Assembly (NCBI GenBank): GCA_012845835.1 | Contig: JABAKD010000001.1 | Location: 13,383,184-13,447,183, forward strand | Direction: 5' to 3' | DNA length: 64,000 nt | Source: Undaria pinnatifida | Taxonomy: Eukaryota > Sar > Phaeophyceae > Laminariales > Alariaceae | Shown: positions 28,764 through 41,945 of the stretch, piece after piece | How positions within the stretch are numbered: position 1 is the first letter of the stretch | Layout of the letters: every line of letters begins with the position of its first letter | Notes under the pieces: model-generated | The model's database searches: none | What the model saw: the letters and a program-made list of their open reading frames with translations, nothing else | Told to the model about the DNA's origin: nothing | Position numbers and translations under genes: made by a program

Positions 28764-29870
28764 ATACTTCATCATCAGTTGTAGTCATTCGACTTGCGTC
28801 GCCCCCGGGAGGCACGTGTCCACCTCCCGAAGGGGAACCTTGTACTATGTACGCTTTTCGGGGGCACAAGTGAAAAGGTCCAATGTGCAAACTGAACTCA
28901 CATGGCCGCGGGTATCCACTCAACTACAGATTAGAGGTCCCCCGTTCACACAACTAACCAACTCGCGGCTACAAACTACATACAGCGGTTGGGCTGCCTG
29001 CACCGTACAAACCACACGGTAATCGTGAGTATAGACGAACGCGACTGCTGTCTTGAGTGCTGTCAGAGTGACGAGCCGCGGGCATGCAGTGAAACAAGAG
29101 CAATCGAATCAGAACCACACTACAAATATCAATGATCGCCCCTGCTTCCCGAGTTATTTGACAGGCTGCAACGCAGCTACGACGCCCGTGCCTGAAAATT
29201 GAAATTCGCGGCGGGCCGTTCCCCATGGAGGGTATACAACTCTTCTACAAACTCTACAAAAGTCAATGACGTAAGTAACATGTTGTACTAATGCCTCGTA
29301 AAAAAAACTGAAAAAAAAGATGATCGAGCGCTGCTCTCATGATGATGATCTGCGTGCGGGTCGTGGGTCTCCGTGTGCCATCCTCCTGCTGTGGTTCTCC
29401 GTGGCCGCCTCATCGCCTTAGCTTTCTCGGCCCGCTCCTTCGCACTTGCTCTCGTCCACACTCGATTCCAAAAAATACAAAATGCTCCACGCAGCTTGCG
29501 GTGCTGATCTGAAAAACAAAAATTATCGTTCAGGCTCGGTTCAGGGAGAGTTCAATCCGTTTCTTCCCCGCTCGTCGACGGCCAGTCGCCCTCCTCCTTC
29601 ATCGTCGAATCCAGCCTCCTGCCGGCGCAGTTCCCTATACGCAAACCGAGACTGCGCCGTAGCGTGGCTCGTGGTGGCGCCTGCCTCCGCGCACGAGCAT
29701 CCCGATTCAAGGCATTGCTGCTCCGTCGCTGCTGCCTAAAATGACGCGCGAATCGTAGGTGACCATGCCTAACGCTCCACGTACGAACCACCTCTACCGC
29801 CACGCCTAAGCCTCGCGGCCACAGGCAGCAGCAAGAAGGTATCACCTCTTGATGGTGAGTCTGGGTACCC
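28764..29870. other. No gene recognised
   Basis: Moderately GC-rich sequence with several unrelated frames of under 100 codons. None shows a motif. Confidence 0.5.
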
Positions 29871-29879
29871 TCGACTGAA

Positions 29880-30290
29880 TATACAATTTAAATAGAGGTG
29901 GTTCTGGTGTTCGAATCCCACGTGGGTTGGACGTTTTAACTTTCCTCACAAAACTTGTAAATTTAAGGAACCAACTGCTATTTAATAGACTAGTGAGTTA
30001 ATAAGAGGACCACCTAGAATGAATAATGGCTACGTACGTAGGCGCAATTTGATGCAAGTCGACGAGGGAAGAGGAGGCAGGAGTCTTGTCGAGAGATAAA
30101 AAACGAATGCGCGTATCGTGGTGAAGAGTGGGAAGAGCTTGCTTAGTACCCCCAATACGAGCTATATTTAGGTCTAGGGAGGAAGAAGGACAAAAAATAG
30201 TGCGGAGAGAGTAGAATGGATGGGCACCATGTGAGTGCAGTTTGCACGTTGGATCATTTCGCTTGTGCGCCATCTTCGTATCGTACGTTT
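29880..30290 (+). repeat. tRNA-derived SINE-like repeat, family S2 (copy c)
   Basis: A B-box-like GTTCGAATCCC lies at 29912. The body has GATGCAAGTCGACGAGGGAA at 30051, shared with 57047. The repeat is degenerate. Confidence 0.55.
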
Positions 30291-30344
30291 TCAGGCGGGA
30301 AAGCGTAGTATTTGCCGGACAAACTTTTATTTCATTTGGTTTTT

Positions 30345-30445
30345 CGGATCTTCCTAGGGCTCCAGCACCTTTGTGTGACCACGGACTCTAGATGTTTGGG
30401 AAGAGTTATTGTGAGACGACAACAACAACAACAACATCATCAAAA
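30345..30445 (+). repeat. (CAA)n-tailed retroposon, family T (copy 3)
   Basis: It runs from TTTTTCGGATCTTCCTAGGG through TGACCACGGACTCTAGATG and ends in about five CAA/ACA units at 30418-30434. It is the inverted counterpart of 25930-26040 and shows a body of about 90 bp. Confidence 0.65.
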
Positions 30446-30892
30446 CCAAAAACGTCTCGGTACGATAAGGCCAAAATAACATCGATAACGCGAAAACAAT
30501 CATAATCGTTACCGAACCGAAAAAGGCACAATGTCCATAACGATAAATATAACGTTTTATAGGCCAAATCAGGTCCATGTTCGTATTTTTGGGCGTCGCG
30601 TCGTCAACACGAGAACCCGCACAAAGAGCACCCGTAAATACAAAAAAATGAATATAACACCAGCAGAAGGTTCTCAGGACCAAGGTATTCAAGGTATTGG
30701 CTACCACGTACATTGTGTATTGTGTACATCGAAAATATGAAAACGCCCGATCAAGTATACTACCAGGTATACTCTGTACTGGAAGCTAATAAACAATTCC
30801 TCTGTAAGCGTCACGACGCAACGACAGCCAAAACTCACTACAAAATGTATATACTCCCCCCCCCCCCCCCCCTCCAAACCCGCTCGCTTTTG
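30446..30892. other. No gene recognised; C homopolymer
   Basis: Nothing supported. A run of about 16 C lies at 30857-30872. Confidence 0.5.
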
Positions 30893-31242
30893 ATCAAAAC
30901 CAGGCCCCCGCGTCCTTCAGAACTCCGTCCCACCCCCCTCACTGGTTGTTCGACTTACAAGATTCACTTGATAAAAGGATACATTTCCCTTCACAGCTGT
31001 CAGATTTTGTCCCCCTCAGAAACGGGTTTTTTTATAGTTTCCGCGCACAGACTGACTAAAATCATCCTGTTGACCCTGATAGCTACACTGTTGGAGTTGT
31101 AAGGGGAGTCGCCGACCTATATCCTTAATAAGGACACACAACTCGTAATGCGCGCGATCGGAGTATCACACACAGCTTGCAAAGATGAGTTTCGACGAAA
31201 TCTTCGATCTCACAGCGGGAGTGTATTTTCATTTTTTATAAT
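30893..31242 (-). repeat. Dispersed repeat family R, copy 1
   Basis: On the minus strand it contains TGTGAGATCGAAGATTTCGT, ACTCCGATCGCGCGCATTA and GGATATAGGTCGGCGACTCC, then TGCTGTAAGTCG-like 3' parts. Other copies are at 50519, 52380, 54783, 56235 and 56640. The type is unknown. Confidence 0.75.
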
Positions 31243-33470
31243 ATACTGCCACACAACGATGCCGTGGTGGTATGATGCGCCGGCCCTTCTACTTTACATG
31301 GCACCGAGCACCATTTTACACACGTATGATAACACCCCTTTCCAGAACGACTCGTTGCAGACTATATAAATTCATTTTGGTTTATATTGAGACCTCTACA
31401 CGTTTATCAGGAATCTCTACTGTAATTTCAATTGGAGTCCCATGTGGGACGTCGGATGAGGCACCCGATGGGACGTGCCGTAGGTATCCGACGACCCCCT
31501 GGGACGCCCCACAAGTAGCAACGGGTCCCATGCAATGTTCTCTGGGATCTTTTGGGGTGTCCCGACGGCCATACGTTGGTCCTATAGGCTGTTCACGTCT
31601 CATTGGACGTTCCGTGGGTGTATGGGTGTTCTATCGTCTTGACATCGTATGGGCATTGCCTCCACAACCAAAGTGCAATACTAAGTATTTTTTTTTTTAA
31701 GCGCGATTATCCCACAGTTCTAGGTGAATTATTTGGTAGAAGTAGATTTCGGTCACGCCAGCAAAAAGTAGCGGGGTGTTGTAGATGAGTTATAACAACG
31801 TCATGGTCTTGACGAGTCTTGAACGTACCTAGGCGGCCGTAACGTTCCATAGTGACTTTAGTATAAGCTACAATTAGTGGTACGCTATTGCCGAAAAGGT
31901 GTTACGGTTTTGTTTGATACCAAGAGGGGGACGTCCTGGGTCATCGGCCGCCGGAGAGCAGCGAGCCCGAAAGAACGAAGATCATATTTTACATATATAT
32001 ATCTAGATCCTATTTGGATCCTGTATTTGCCGGACAGATCACGATCTACTGTAGACATGGATTGCTGAACGGTGACCCTCCTCCAACCTCACGCTGTCAG
32101 TGTTACCACTGTCGCGGGTATCTTGCAACGATATTCAAGAACGCGTCTCTCTTTCCTGAAAGCGTCTCGACCAATTCAAGCGTTGGATGCTCCTGCATCC
32201 CAACGTGGTATGTTCCTTCCTTACGAGTATTGAAATTTAGGTATTTTTTGGCGTGTATGAGCTCTTAGCTGGTGTACGCTCGTAGGCTCGCTTTCGGATG
32301 ACCCGATGAAGACACAGCCTACATATATGATTTGAGGCAAGCGAAGGCCACGGTTAGGTGAGCCTGTATAAGCAGAGAGCTCAACCAGAGAAGATGTTGT
32401 TCGGCGACCCCAGGACTTTATGTTGATTGATCATATATTTTCTCAGCAGATGAGAGCTGATGGTGAGCAAAAAGGAGTGATCGAGGTGGGCCTGGTCATC
32501 ACCTCGGATCGACACGGCACAATGCGTATGCTACGGACAGATGTACTCTACGGGTAGTTGTCTGATCCACCTACAGCAACGTTTCCTGAGGCTTGCTCAT
32601 GGTCTACCGTACCTATCGCAATGTTCCCTGAGGTTTGCTTCTGGGAGCTTAGCTACGTCAACGTCCCGACAGTCAATTTAAAATCATATTCCATGCACGT
32701 TTCTATACGTACCAGACCAGGTTCGTTATTCCGCCGCATATATTTGATAACACCGCATTGCTTGTACGTACTACATATGTACCAGCTTTTGGATGTGATT
32801 AACTAGTAAACGGCTGGGCATCATGTATCCAACATATTGCTGCTGAGACTTGTGCTTGCTACGTACTGCATCGATAAACGACAACTAACAGACTTATTAT
32901 AACTGTCGGTTGTACGAACAACTCGCAATGTATACTGGATGACTTTTAAGTGTTATCAAGTAACGACTTGATGGTTACTGACAATTAGCATACCTAATAA
33001 CGAGGGCCGTCGTCGGCCGGGCTTCTTGGTTCCTTCCTCACAAGCGGTGTCGTCGGCAGGACTGATTCCCCCGTTCGCAATGTGCTCCCTTCGTTCTACC
33101 GTGTGAAGAACGACACGTGTTTCGTCTCTTGTACCCACCTTTCTAGGTCCCCAATTTTTTGGACTGATTGCGTATCGACCATCTCCGAATGTATCAAGGT
33201 GCCTGCTCGCTCTTTTGCCCACCCGGATTCCCCAGCACCCTTCTTAGAGAAGTTGCATGTGCCGACGTCGTACACACCCACGGAAATGCAGACAGTACTT
33301 CTCATCACCCACGCTGTAGTAGACACTGCCCTTCTGCATTCAGCTTTAGAGCAGCCCGTGGCAAGTTGGAGCCCGTCCACCCTTTGAGTTTGATTCTGAA
33401 AAACGCTAATCTCATACATCTTCGATTAATGTCGAAACCCCAACAACCGTGCCTGCACAACATTTCGATG
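31243..33470. other. No gene recognised; minor repeats
   Basis: 31440-31620 has GGGACGT/GGGACGC strings at about 30-bp spacing. 32565-32660 has a diverged 48-bp duplication (GCAACGTTTCCTGAGGCTTG and GCAATGTTCCCTGAGGTTTG). No coding unit was supported. Confidence 0.45.
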
Positions 33471-33473
33471 CAG

Positions 33474-33609
33474 ACATACCACTGGCGCCTGAATCGATGT
33501 TGGCTATGGTAGAGATACATGAGTTCACCGTGCTAGAGATTCTCATCGATCTCCTCAGCCAAGAGGCCAATCAGAACGTTCTACTCCTGGCAGTTTTCAA
33601 GCACAATAC
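33474..33609 (+). other. Possible isolated coding exon
   Basis: TTTCGATGCAG precedes 33474 and GTGAGT follows 33609. Between them one frame reads IPLAPESMLAMVEIHEFTVL and continues EILIDLLSQEANQNVLLLAV, which looks like real amphipathic protein. I could not link it to any family or to neighbouring exons. Confidence 0.3.
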
Positions 33610-36600
33610 GTGAGTATATGCTTTGTAGCCTGGACCACAGAAAATCAATCCGAGTGATACCCTTCCAGCCGATACTTTCGATGGTTCCCCTACAGCATAT
33701 GTTAGTTGTTTGCCTGGGTTTAGGTTGCTGTTGTTTCGAGCAGTACCCTTTTTTCAACGCAGTGCGTTCATCAGTTGGCCCACTACACTGTTCGGGTGCG
33801 TAGCTACATGCCAACTTCTGTTTTGAGTCATGGTACCCCCTCGACCCTTACAACTTTGTCCCGCTGCCGTTCTGCTCCATGTTTGAATAGTCATCACGCG
33901 TCAACAGATTTTAGTTTCCTCGGTCTATTTCTTTGGCGCGATGGAAGGCTGTTTGTCTTGCTTGAATTGAGATGGGTCAAGTCATGTGTGTAGCGGAATA
34001 TTCGACGACATACTATGATTGACTTCATAGAGAAGAGTCCTGTCGTACAATGGTTGCTACTGCCTCGCGCCTTACTCCCCCACCGTATACCCCCCTGGTG
34101 CCAAACGCTGCGCGTATTCCCTCCTCTTGGGCCTTTGAACCCCCTTGCCACAACCCAAACCCACCGGTCACTCCTGCGGAAGATACCCCCCTCCCACCCT
34201 TCCCCTCTGAGCACGGGACCGCCACTCCCACACCTCGTGAGTACAATGCCCATTCGACTATTGTGGCCGACAACGACTGTAAGCCACAGTGTGCACACCA
34301 ACCCGAACAGGATTCAACCGTGGCACGACGAGACCGCCCGAGAATTGCCCCCTTGGGTGAAGACAACCAGGACGCCGGCACGTTATGTTTTCATTCTCAA
34401 GAGGCAGTTTGGCCAAGGCTGAATCACCTGGAGATTGCTCCGTTACGACCTTCAGGACGCCCTTGCTAGGTGGTTTGACCCTAAGGAAGCAGCCTCGTCA
34501 AGCCGACACCAACCGAGGATTGCCCCATTTCGTCAAGACCACCACGATGCCGTCAAAGTTCGTTAGCCTTGTCCGGAAGAATCTTCGTCGCGACAAGATC
34601 ACCCAAATATTGTGCCGTTGCGCGACGACCACGAGGATATCGCCGTGTTTGGTGTCCTCCCTCAAAGGGATGTTTTAGGACCTGGAATGTCCACCGGGCC
34701 CTTTTGATAAAGCAAGGCGCCACCGTGCCCCTTGCCTTGTTCCCCACCCTTTCCGAGCCTTTCAACACTCTCGATCGGGATCGTTATGTCACCCGCCTTT
34801 ACCCCATGAACCCTAGGCTGCCTTGACATGTTCGACCACCTTGACGGTCCCCAAGTCAACTCCCGCTAACCCGCGCCAAAGACCACCTCAACATGGACGT
34901 AACAACAAATCGCGCAACGTGGCACCTTCCGCACAAACTGGAAGGTCGATGGTGAAGACCCGTTCGCGAATTCGCAGGAATCACCACTCGCGACTGTGTC
35001 AAATATCGCGCAAAACGCTCGTGCATGTTATCTTTGTTTCCAACCTCGTTTTTCCGTCTGGCCTCTGGCACCCTTTCAACCCCACCCCTGTCCACATTAA
35101 CCGATCGACCAACGGATAACTTCCGTGCTTGGGTGGTTCGTTTGACGTGTAGGCGGCAGGAGTTGGGCACGCCGAGTCCCTCCATGATGCTCCCCCTGAT
35201 GGCTCAAATCGATGCCACGCACCGCACCCTGACTGTAGTGGACGACATTTATACATACTTTGCCAACCTTGCAGCGACCAAGACTAACAGCGGCATCAAC
35301 TCCCTCCCCGGAACGAATGCTTCTTGTCCAGGACCATCGAACACCGAACCCTGTTCAAATTCTGTTCAACAATGCCGTCAAACCCCGGATCCTATTCAAA
35401 TTATGTTCAACGATTCCGTCCGAGCACGCCCACCAGCGTCCGCCGACTCCACGTCAAAACAGCACCAAAACGAGTTCCCAAAACACCGAATTTCTGCCTG
35501 ACCGCCCCGTGCTCACCTCACAAATATTCTTGTCTCGATGAGACGGTTTGCCCGCGGATGTGCGGGAATTTTCGACGATTACGCCACCAAGAACATGTCA
35601 GGAGACACCTTCAACTCCATATCTCCTTGGGTCGCTGACTACTGCAGGTAAGGCATCCTTGTCTTTGAATATACCTTCTTCTTCGCCACACTCGCGTGAA
35701 TTAAGCAAAAACGTCCAGATTTCGCCGTCTCGGGTTTCGTCGAACCGCCATAAATACCCCCTCCTGGGACTCGGCACCGCCGATCATTGCCGCTACGATC
35801 TATCTAGGCCCGAACAAGGCCACAGCAGGGGGGATACCGCTCATTCATTACCGGGTTTAAGCCACTCGCACGAGTGCCTCCGTGTGCCCCACCAACGAAC
35901 ACTAATAGGTGACATGGTTTGCGAAGCGTTAAAACAATGTCATTGAGGATTCACATCTCAAAAGTAATTACCATTCGAAAACTATATACCGCAAGCGTGC
36001 ATGGGAGTCACTCGCACGAGTCACTCCGCGCGAACGCGTGCTACGGCAGAGGTACTGATTTTCGTCTGAAATGGTTTCTGAATGACAGGACACCCCCAAA
36101 CCGTCGGAAACAGGCCATTATTTTGCATTATTCTTGTTGTGTACCTAGGCCGTGGGAGGTTTCATCCGATAGTGGTTTTGATTTGTGTCCAAATCAGTTT
36201 ATGGGGGGGGTTTAAAGCTCCTTAACTGAGGAGTTTGGGGGAAACGTGGTGCACCTCTATCGCAGCACGCGTCAGCGACTGAAAGAAAACGTCTCAAAAG
36301 GGACCCCCCCTACCGCAGCATTGGTTGTCTCTGAAGCCACTGTTGATCTGGCTTTCCCGACCACGCTCCGCAACACTCCACAGGACAGCCCGCGCCCCCT
36401 ACCATTTGTTGCACCGCTGTTACACCGCGACAAGCGCTTATTGATTTTTGACTCTTCTTCTTATTCTCTCACAACATATTCACCATCGGCAACGAGCACC
36501 ACAACAGTGCCGAATAGTTCATGATGGCGGAGAAGACCAAGCACTTCGGCAACATTGCGAGTCGCCGGAGCACCATGGCCTACTCAGATACCATCCGACA

Positions 36601-36990
36601 GAAGCACCTTAGACGCCCCGTCTCCAAGTTCAATCAAGAAATTTAGGAACCACATCGCAGCGACATCGGTCTCCAGAGCAACCTCGCAACATGCTCTGTT
36701 CCTCCCCGCCTGCAGCAGCTCCTGGGCATCGTCCATAAGATCCTCGCTGAATCTAGCTCGTACGACCATCCTAGTCAGTGCTGAAGACCCGCGAGCCCTC
36801 CACGCCGGGAATCGGCTTCGGCGGGCTCGTTACCACTTATCCTCTTTCTAATTACAGACAAGCCTTCGGTTACCTTTGCTGATTCGGACCACGCATGGAC
36901 AATTCTGATTGTACTCAATCGCCCGCCTCCTTCACAGCTCCCATATGTGTCCGAGGCCAAACAGCGGACTAGCCTAACATCATCGTCTGC
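33610..36990. other. C-rich decayed sequence, no intact gene
   Basis: The plus strand is rich in CACC and CCGCC, with many broken frames. Around 34330-34650 there are three or four diverged copies of a CGAGGATTGCCCC...CGTCAAGACCACC motif. This suggests an old coding or transposon repeat. A MITE lies at 36032-36273. No function can be given. Confidence 0.5.
36032..36273 (+). mobile_element. MITE family M, copy 2
   Basis: Left end AACGCGTGCTACGGCAGAGGT; right end GTGGTGCACCTCTATCGCAG then CACGCGTC. The interior TTTCTGAATGACAGG and CCGTCGGAAACAGG matches other copies. No clear target duplication. Confidence 0.85.
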
Positions 36991-36999
36991 TTTCCGTCA

Positions 37000-38340
37000 T
37001 AAATCTTGCCGCTGACCCGACTTCCCGCGGTTTCGGCGACACCCAAGATCTGTCCAAGACCCTGCAGCTGACTAGCCTTGGAGTGTTTCCGGTGGCCTAA
37101 TGTCTGTTCAAACCCCTGCCGCTGACTCGCTTTGCAACGATTTCGGCCGCCCAACAACCGCTTTTAAAAACCCTGCCTCTGACTCGACTCGCAACGTTTC
37201 CGGCGACCACTTTTGTTTTGTCTAAGACCATGCCTCCATCCATTTCCGTTCCGTGTCCGATATAGATAATAAGGATGCTGATGCTCCTCTTGCCGTGGCT
37301 TTCATGCCGCCCGCCGTCTTTGCATCGACCACTTTGGGGACTCTACGCCATACTTATCTCCCGCAACGTTGAACCTCATCTCCAATCGGATCCGTAATCA
37401 CTCCGCCCCTGTAGCTGGAACCCCGCGGACACTAACGAATTACCGCTCGGGCCGTACGACTATCACTACCACGTTTTGTCCAAGACACTGCCGCCGATCC
37501 GGTTCACAACGCTCCAGCCGTACCACTGTATTCCAAGACCCTACCGCCGACTCGCTTCGCAGCGCTTCCGCCGGCCCAAGTCACGTTCCATATACCGCCC
37601 CCAATCCACGTAGCAGCGTTTCGCAACCTCAAGACCCTGCCGCCGGCTTCCCTTGCAGCTCTTCCGGCAGGCTATGTGATGTTCAAGAACCTGCAGTCGA
37701 CTTGCCTTGTAGCCGTTCCACCGGTAAATGCTATGTTCAACATCCCGTCGTCTATTCATCTTGCAGCTGTTCCGCCCGCCCATTTAATGTTCAAGACCCC
37801 GATGCCGACTTTCCGCGGAGATCTGACGCCGACCTGTGTATTTTTTAAGACCCCACCGCCGACCTGCCTTGCAATTCTTCCATCGGCCTGTTGTAATCTT
37901 CAACCTTCGCCGCCGATCTGTCTTGCAGCTTTTCCGTCGGCCTATGTGTTGTTGAAGGCCCCGCCGCCGATTCACCGCGCAGCGGTTCCGCCGTCCCACG
38001 TTATGTTCAAGATTCCGTTGCGGACACGCCCCTTGGACTCGCCCCGCAGCTCTTACGCCGGTTCACGTTATGTTAAAAACCCCGCCACCGATTCGGCTCG
38101 CTTCTTTTTCGACGGCTCACGTAATGCTCCCCGCTGCAGACTCGTCCCGCAGCGCTTCTGCCGGCCCGTGTTGTTGTCAATCCCCCGCCGTTGAACCGTC
38201 TCGGAGGCTCGGATTTTTCGTTAGGCCAACGCCACGTTCAAGATTCCGCTGCCGGCTCGCCGCGCAGATCATTCATCGCCAAAACATCTGCTCAGGACTC
38301 CACCGTCGAACCGCCGTCCAGGACCTTTCTTGCCTCCGTG
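37000..38340 (+). repeat. 54-bp (18-codon) degenerate tandem repeat, about 20 copies
   Basis: Units such as AAGACCCTGCCGCCGACTCG, then CTTCGCAGCGCTTCCGCCGG and a GTTATGTTC-type end, repeat at about 54 bp with occasional indels. In the frame open at 37369-37848 the unit reads roughly QDPAADSPCSSSAGPCDV. Frames change several times, so the array is now a pseudogene or never was translated as a whole. No similar protein is known to me. Confidence 0.75.
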
Positions 38341-38799
38341 ACCGCTCCCACCCTTCTTAGTTTGTCAATCAGGCCACCTTTCGTCTCCCCACCGGACACC
38401 TTGGGCGTCTCAGTGTCGACCACTCCTCGTGCCTTGTCGGGCCTAACGTGTTTTTGGACCCGCCATCTCTCCGCAACCACCTCAGGTAGCCCCCGCACTG
38501 ATATCGATTAGGGTTTTGGCTGAAGGTCTTTCGTAACCACAATTCCAAGATCATCTGTGCTTTGCCCCCGGTCACCCGTCCCCTCAACCACGTGTGTGCA
38601 GCAGGTCCACCGATCGAGCACAACCCGCTGCCGTAGCACGTAAGACCACTTGACGCTTGCCATAGTCCCCGCCTAAAATGCGAACACCTCAATCTTCATA
38701 GAGCATCCTCTCCACCGGAGAGCACCGCGATAAGATCGACTACTGCTGCCGTATAGACTCGTATGCTAACATGCAGACCTCAGGCACCACCAACATCAC

Positions 38800-38990
38800 C
38801 ATCGGCCGCGACAGCCTCTGGTGGCTCAAAGCATTGCCCGACAATCCTTGCCGGAGATCAGTTCACCCGGCTCCTGTACGGCCCAATTCCTCAACGACCC
38901 GGGCCCAGTCAAGATCGACCTTCTGCCTTGGTCTTACAACATTCTCAGCCGCGGCAACCCCGGATCCTGGTGACTTTAACACCATCAGGC
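38800..38990 (+). pseudogene. Gypsy pol C-terminal remnant
   Basis: The frames give GRDSLWWLKAL and, after a shift, TAQFLNDPGPVKIDLLPWSY, then SRGNPGSW and a stop. This aligns with the GDDGLWWLGK and VRFLDDPGPIKLPLPP and RGSWCLQ segments of the gypsy element at 19740-20050. It is a short, decayed fragment. Confidence 0.65.
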
Positions 38991-41945
38991 CGGGGGACTG
39001 GCTCGGTGCTTGGTGCGCAGTTCCGACACGTCCCGTGGAGCCCTCGGTTTCTCCAACAGTGATCCTTTCGTTGGGTTTAGCTTCCCACGCGCAATACTCA
39101 GCCGCTGGCCGTATTCTGCAGTGCACTTTACTTCGTAGAGCAAACAGTACCCTCCTCTTCCAGTGTACATATTTGTTTGCTCCGGGTGAACAACGATTTA
39201 TCCTGCCGATGGTTTATACAATATGATCCTCTCCTTGTGTTATGCTATGCATTGGATTTCTTAGCTGAAATGGCATCCCTGTCCCGCGTGTTAAGTTCGG
39301 TGTTGCTTTACACTTCTTATTCGGGTGCACCACGAGTTTGCATGTCAATGACTTTCCACGGTGTCCTCCTTTGCTTGTGTTCTGCTTCCCATGTACGGAC
39401 CTTACGCCATTGGCTGGTAGTGTGCAGTGTAGTTCAGGTTTTGGCCTTGGACGATTTATTTTGTCGAGTGTTCTCCAGTACACACATTTCCTAAGTTTTC
39501 ATTCATTAGCCGTTTTTCGTGTTGGGTTCCGCCTCCTTCAGTAGCTTGTGCAATTCGTGGAGCACCTCAACACTGTTCTTCACGAAAATTGCAAAGCGAT
39601 GTGTGCGCATCGAGAACGGTCAAATACAATCTACCGAGGGTATAAAATAATATCCGCCTCGATGGCAATTTGTACGTGCCAACTCGACCGTAGGCTCCGG
39701 CGGTAACAGAACGAATTCAACAACGGCATGTGCGATTCACTTGTCGCGCGTGTTTAGGTCGAACGGTGGATCCGAAATATTCTCAATTAGAGCACGTCAC
39801 ACATATCTCGAAGCAACCACTACCTTCGAATACAATGATTGCGCTTATTAGCATGGACAATCCATCGCCTAGGAAAGTTCACGGCGAATACACTTATCTC
39901 AACACTATTGTTGTTCTCTACAAATTGGTTGGTTTCTCAGCGGAGATGTCTCCTTCAGCCAAGGAAGGTTTCACCTAAACCTGCCGACTCTACCGTTGCA
40001 CGATTTTTGCGGGCATATGTCCTGGTCGCATGCCCCCTCCCCCCCCCTCCCCCCGCCGTGCTCTCCCAATGAGAGGCTAATACGGAATAGGGTTGTCGTC
40101 TATCTCAAAGTAAAACGAAAACATGGGAAACCATAGCCCAAGAAGCCAAGACAACCATTGCCTCTGTCTGAATTCGTTGCTCCAGACCGACGCGCACGGA
40201 CGACGGTTGTGCCGGGCGACATGCCAAATCAGCTTTGCCCCAAGACCGTCGGTCAAGCGTTTGGCGTGTTCTTGACCTTTGGAAGTTAGCATCCACGCAG
40301 AAACCGGCAGGATAGACAGTGGTGGGGAACCCTGAAAACCACCCTCCCGTGATCGCTGGCTCGGTTGTAGTGCTTTTACTTAGACCGTGGCCAGGACGTG
40401 TTTATATGCTTATCTAAATCAGAGCCAGTCTATCGCTAGTTGGTACCTTGTCTTTTCAAGTATGTTTTGTCTCCCACTCATCCCGCGGTAGGTATTAGAC
40501 CTTTTGAGCCGGAAGGTTTGTGGCATTGTTGGTTGTATTACGGTTGAACTCCTTGAGCGAGGAAATGCTGGCGAGTCGAGAATTTTCTCAGAGTGCAGTA
40601 TGTTGTTAGGATCAAAGGGGGCATAGTTGCTTCGTTGCGGGTTGCGTGAATGAACGCCTTCTCGGAGTCTTGTTTCGGGCGAGAAAAACATTTCGGCTCC
40701 TCGTATCAGGAGCTCAGGAGATTTCTGCCGCACCCTTACACCACGTGGGACGGCTGGTTTCTGATTTAGTGGTGTTCCCTTCCTCCATGCAACAGGTTTG
40801 ATTCGCTTTACCTCGAAAACGTGTTCCACGTCCGACTTTGAATCACGTCTCGGTGGTAGTAAACATAGCGGGATATCGCTCTCATTTACTCCGTAGGGCC
40901 CGCATGTACCCGCGGCCTGGCCGTACACAAACGACGACATCACGGAGACTGATAACTGATAATTTATTCGCAACCTCTTTTGGGGATTGAAAGGCAGACC
41001 AACGCTACGATACCTGAGCCTTTTTGGGGGACATTGTTTTACGGTGGATTGGGGTGACTCGCGCGAGTGACCGCCTTAATATTTCGCGATCTGAAGCTTT
41101 CGTGCTTCTATAATGATGTGATACGAATCCAAATGTAATGGTGTGTTACGTTGTGCCGGAAACCCACCTCGTCTAGAGAAACCAAAAACAAAAGAAAGAG
41201 GTGCAAGTGTCCAGTGTCTACGGAAACCCAGCATGTACAAACGCGAGCGAGTCCGTAGAAATGCGCGAGACTTGTTTCGTTGCAACCGCGTGCCGGGTTC
41301 CCCGGGTAGCTGGGTTTCTATATACTTGTTGTCGACGGTGCTGCGTGCTTTGGTTTTAGCAACATGTCGTTTTCATGTCTTCCAATGCACATGGCCCACT
41401 GCGCGAATCCGAGGCAATCGTGCCCTATTAACTACTCTATTCCTACGTGGTCTGATCGTAGATTGCGGCAGTGTGGCCGTCCTGTTCGGGCCGATATACT
41501 GTTGGTTGCCACACGCGCACCATTCTTACTAATACAGCCCGATCAAACGGTTTGCCAATCAATGGTCGTGAGAAGCGCATATGGGGCAAGCCAGGCAGAT
41601 ACTAACCACGCCAATTTCACCTGATTCATGGGAGTGGCCAGTCCGTACGCGGAAGGTCGAGCATACGAAACACTCAGGGATGTCTTGGTTCACCCAGCAA
41701 AACTGATGTAGTTCATCAATGAAACATCGGACAGTTAGCTGCAGCTGCAGACGGGCACAGTCGTACTGTCCGGACAACTCGTTCTATACGGTGCCATGCT
41801 TCCATACACACGCTTGCTGCGCATACCCAAGAACGCGACAGCCACTGAGCTCGGTTGTTTTAAGGGGGCAGTCATCCCACGGTAAGGGGCAGCCATGTTG
41901 AGCTATATGGTGTTACTGTTAATTTTATATTGAGGGAATTGCCGG
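38991..41945. other. No gene recognised
   Basis: Frames up to 184 codons (40973-40419, minus) show no motif. 40690-40760 resembles N-family MITE sequence (CTCCTCGTATCAGGAGCTC). Palindrome GTGACTCGCGCGAGTGAC-like at 41050. Confidence 0.45.

Noticed and set aside
28969-29845. Minus-strand frames between the OTU units and the S2 repeat
   Set aside because: Short, biased by GC content, without motifs or splice sites that link them.
29884-29925. tRNA-like GTTCGAATCCC segment
   Set aside because: No cloverleaf could be drawn; the downstream body matches SINE family S2.
34015-36524. Several 90-160 codon plus-strand frames as genes
   Set aside because: Overlapping frames of similar length on both strands in C-rich DNA, with no splice or domain support.
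36980-38340. CRISPR array
   Set aside because: The repeats are degenerate, contiguous and about 54 bp with no unique spacers; the DNA is eukaryotic.
40419-40973. 184-codon minus-strand frame
   Set aside because: No motif, no splice context, and part of it overlaps sequence resembling N-family MITEs; likely chance or repeat-derived.
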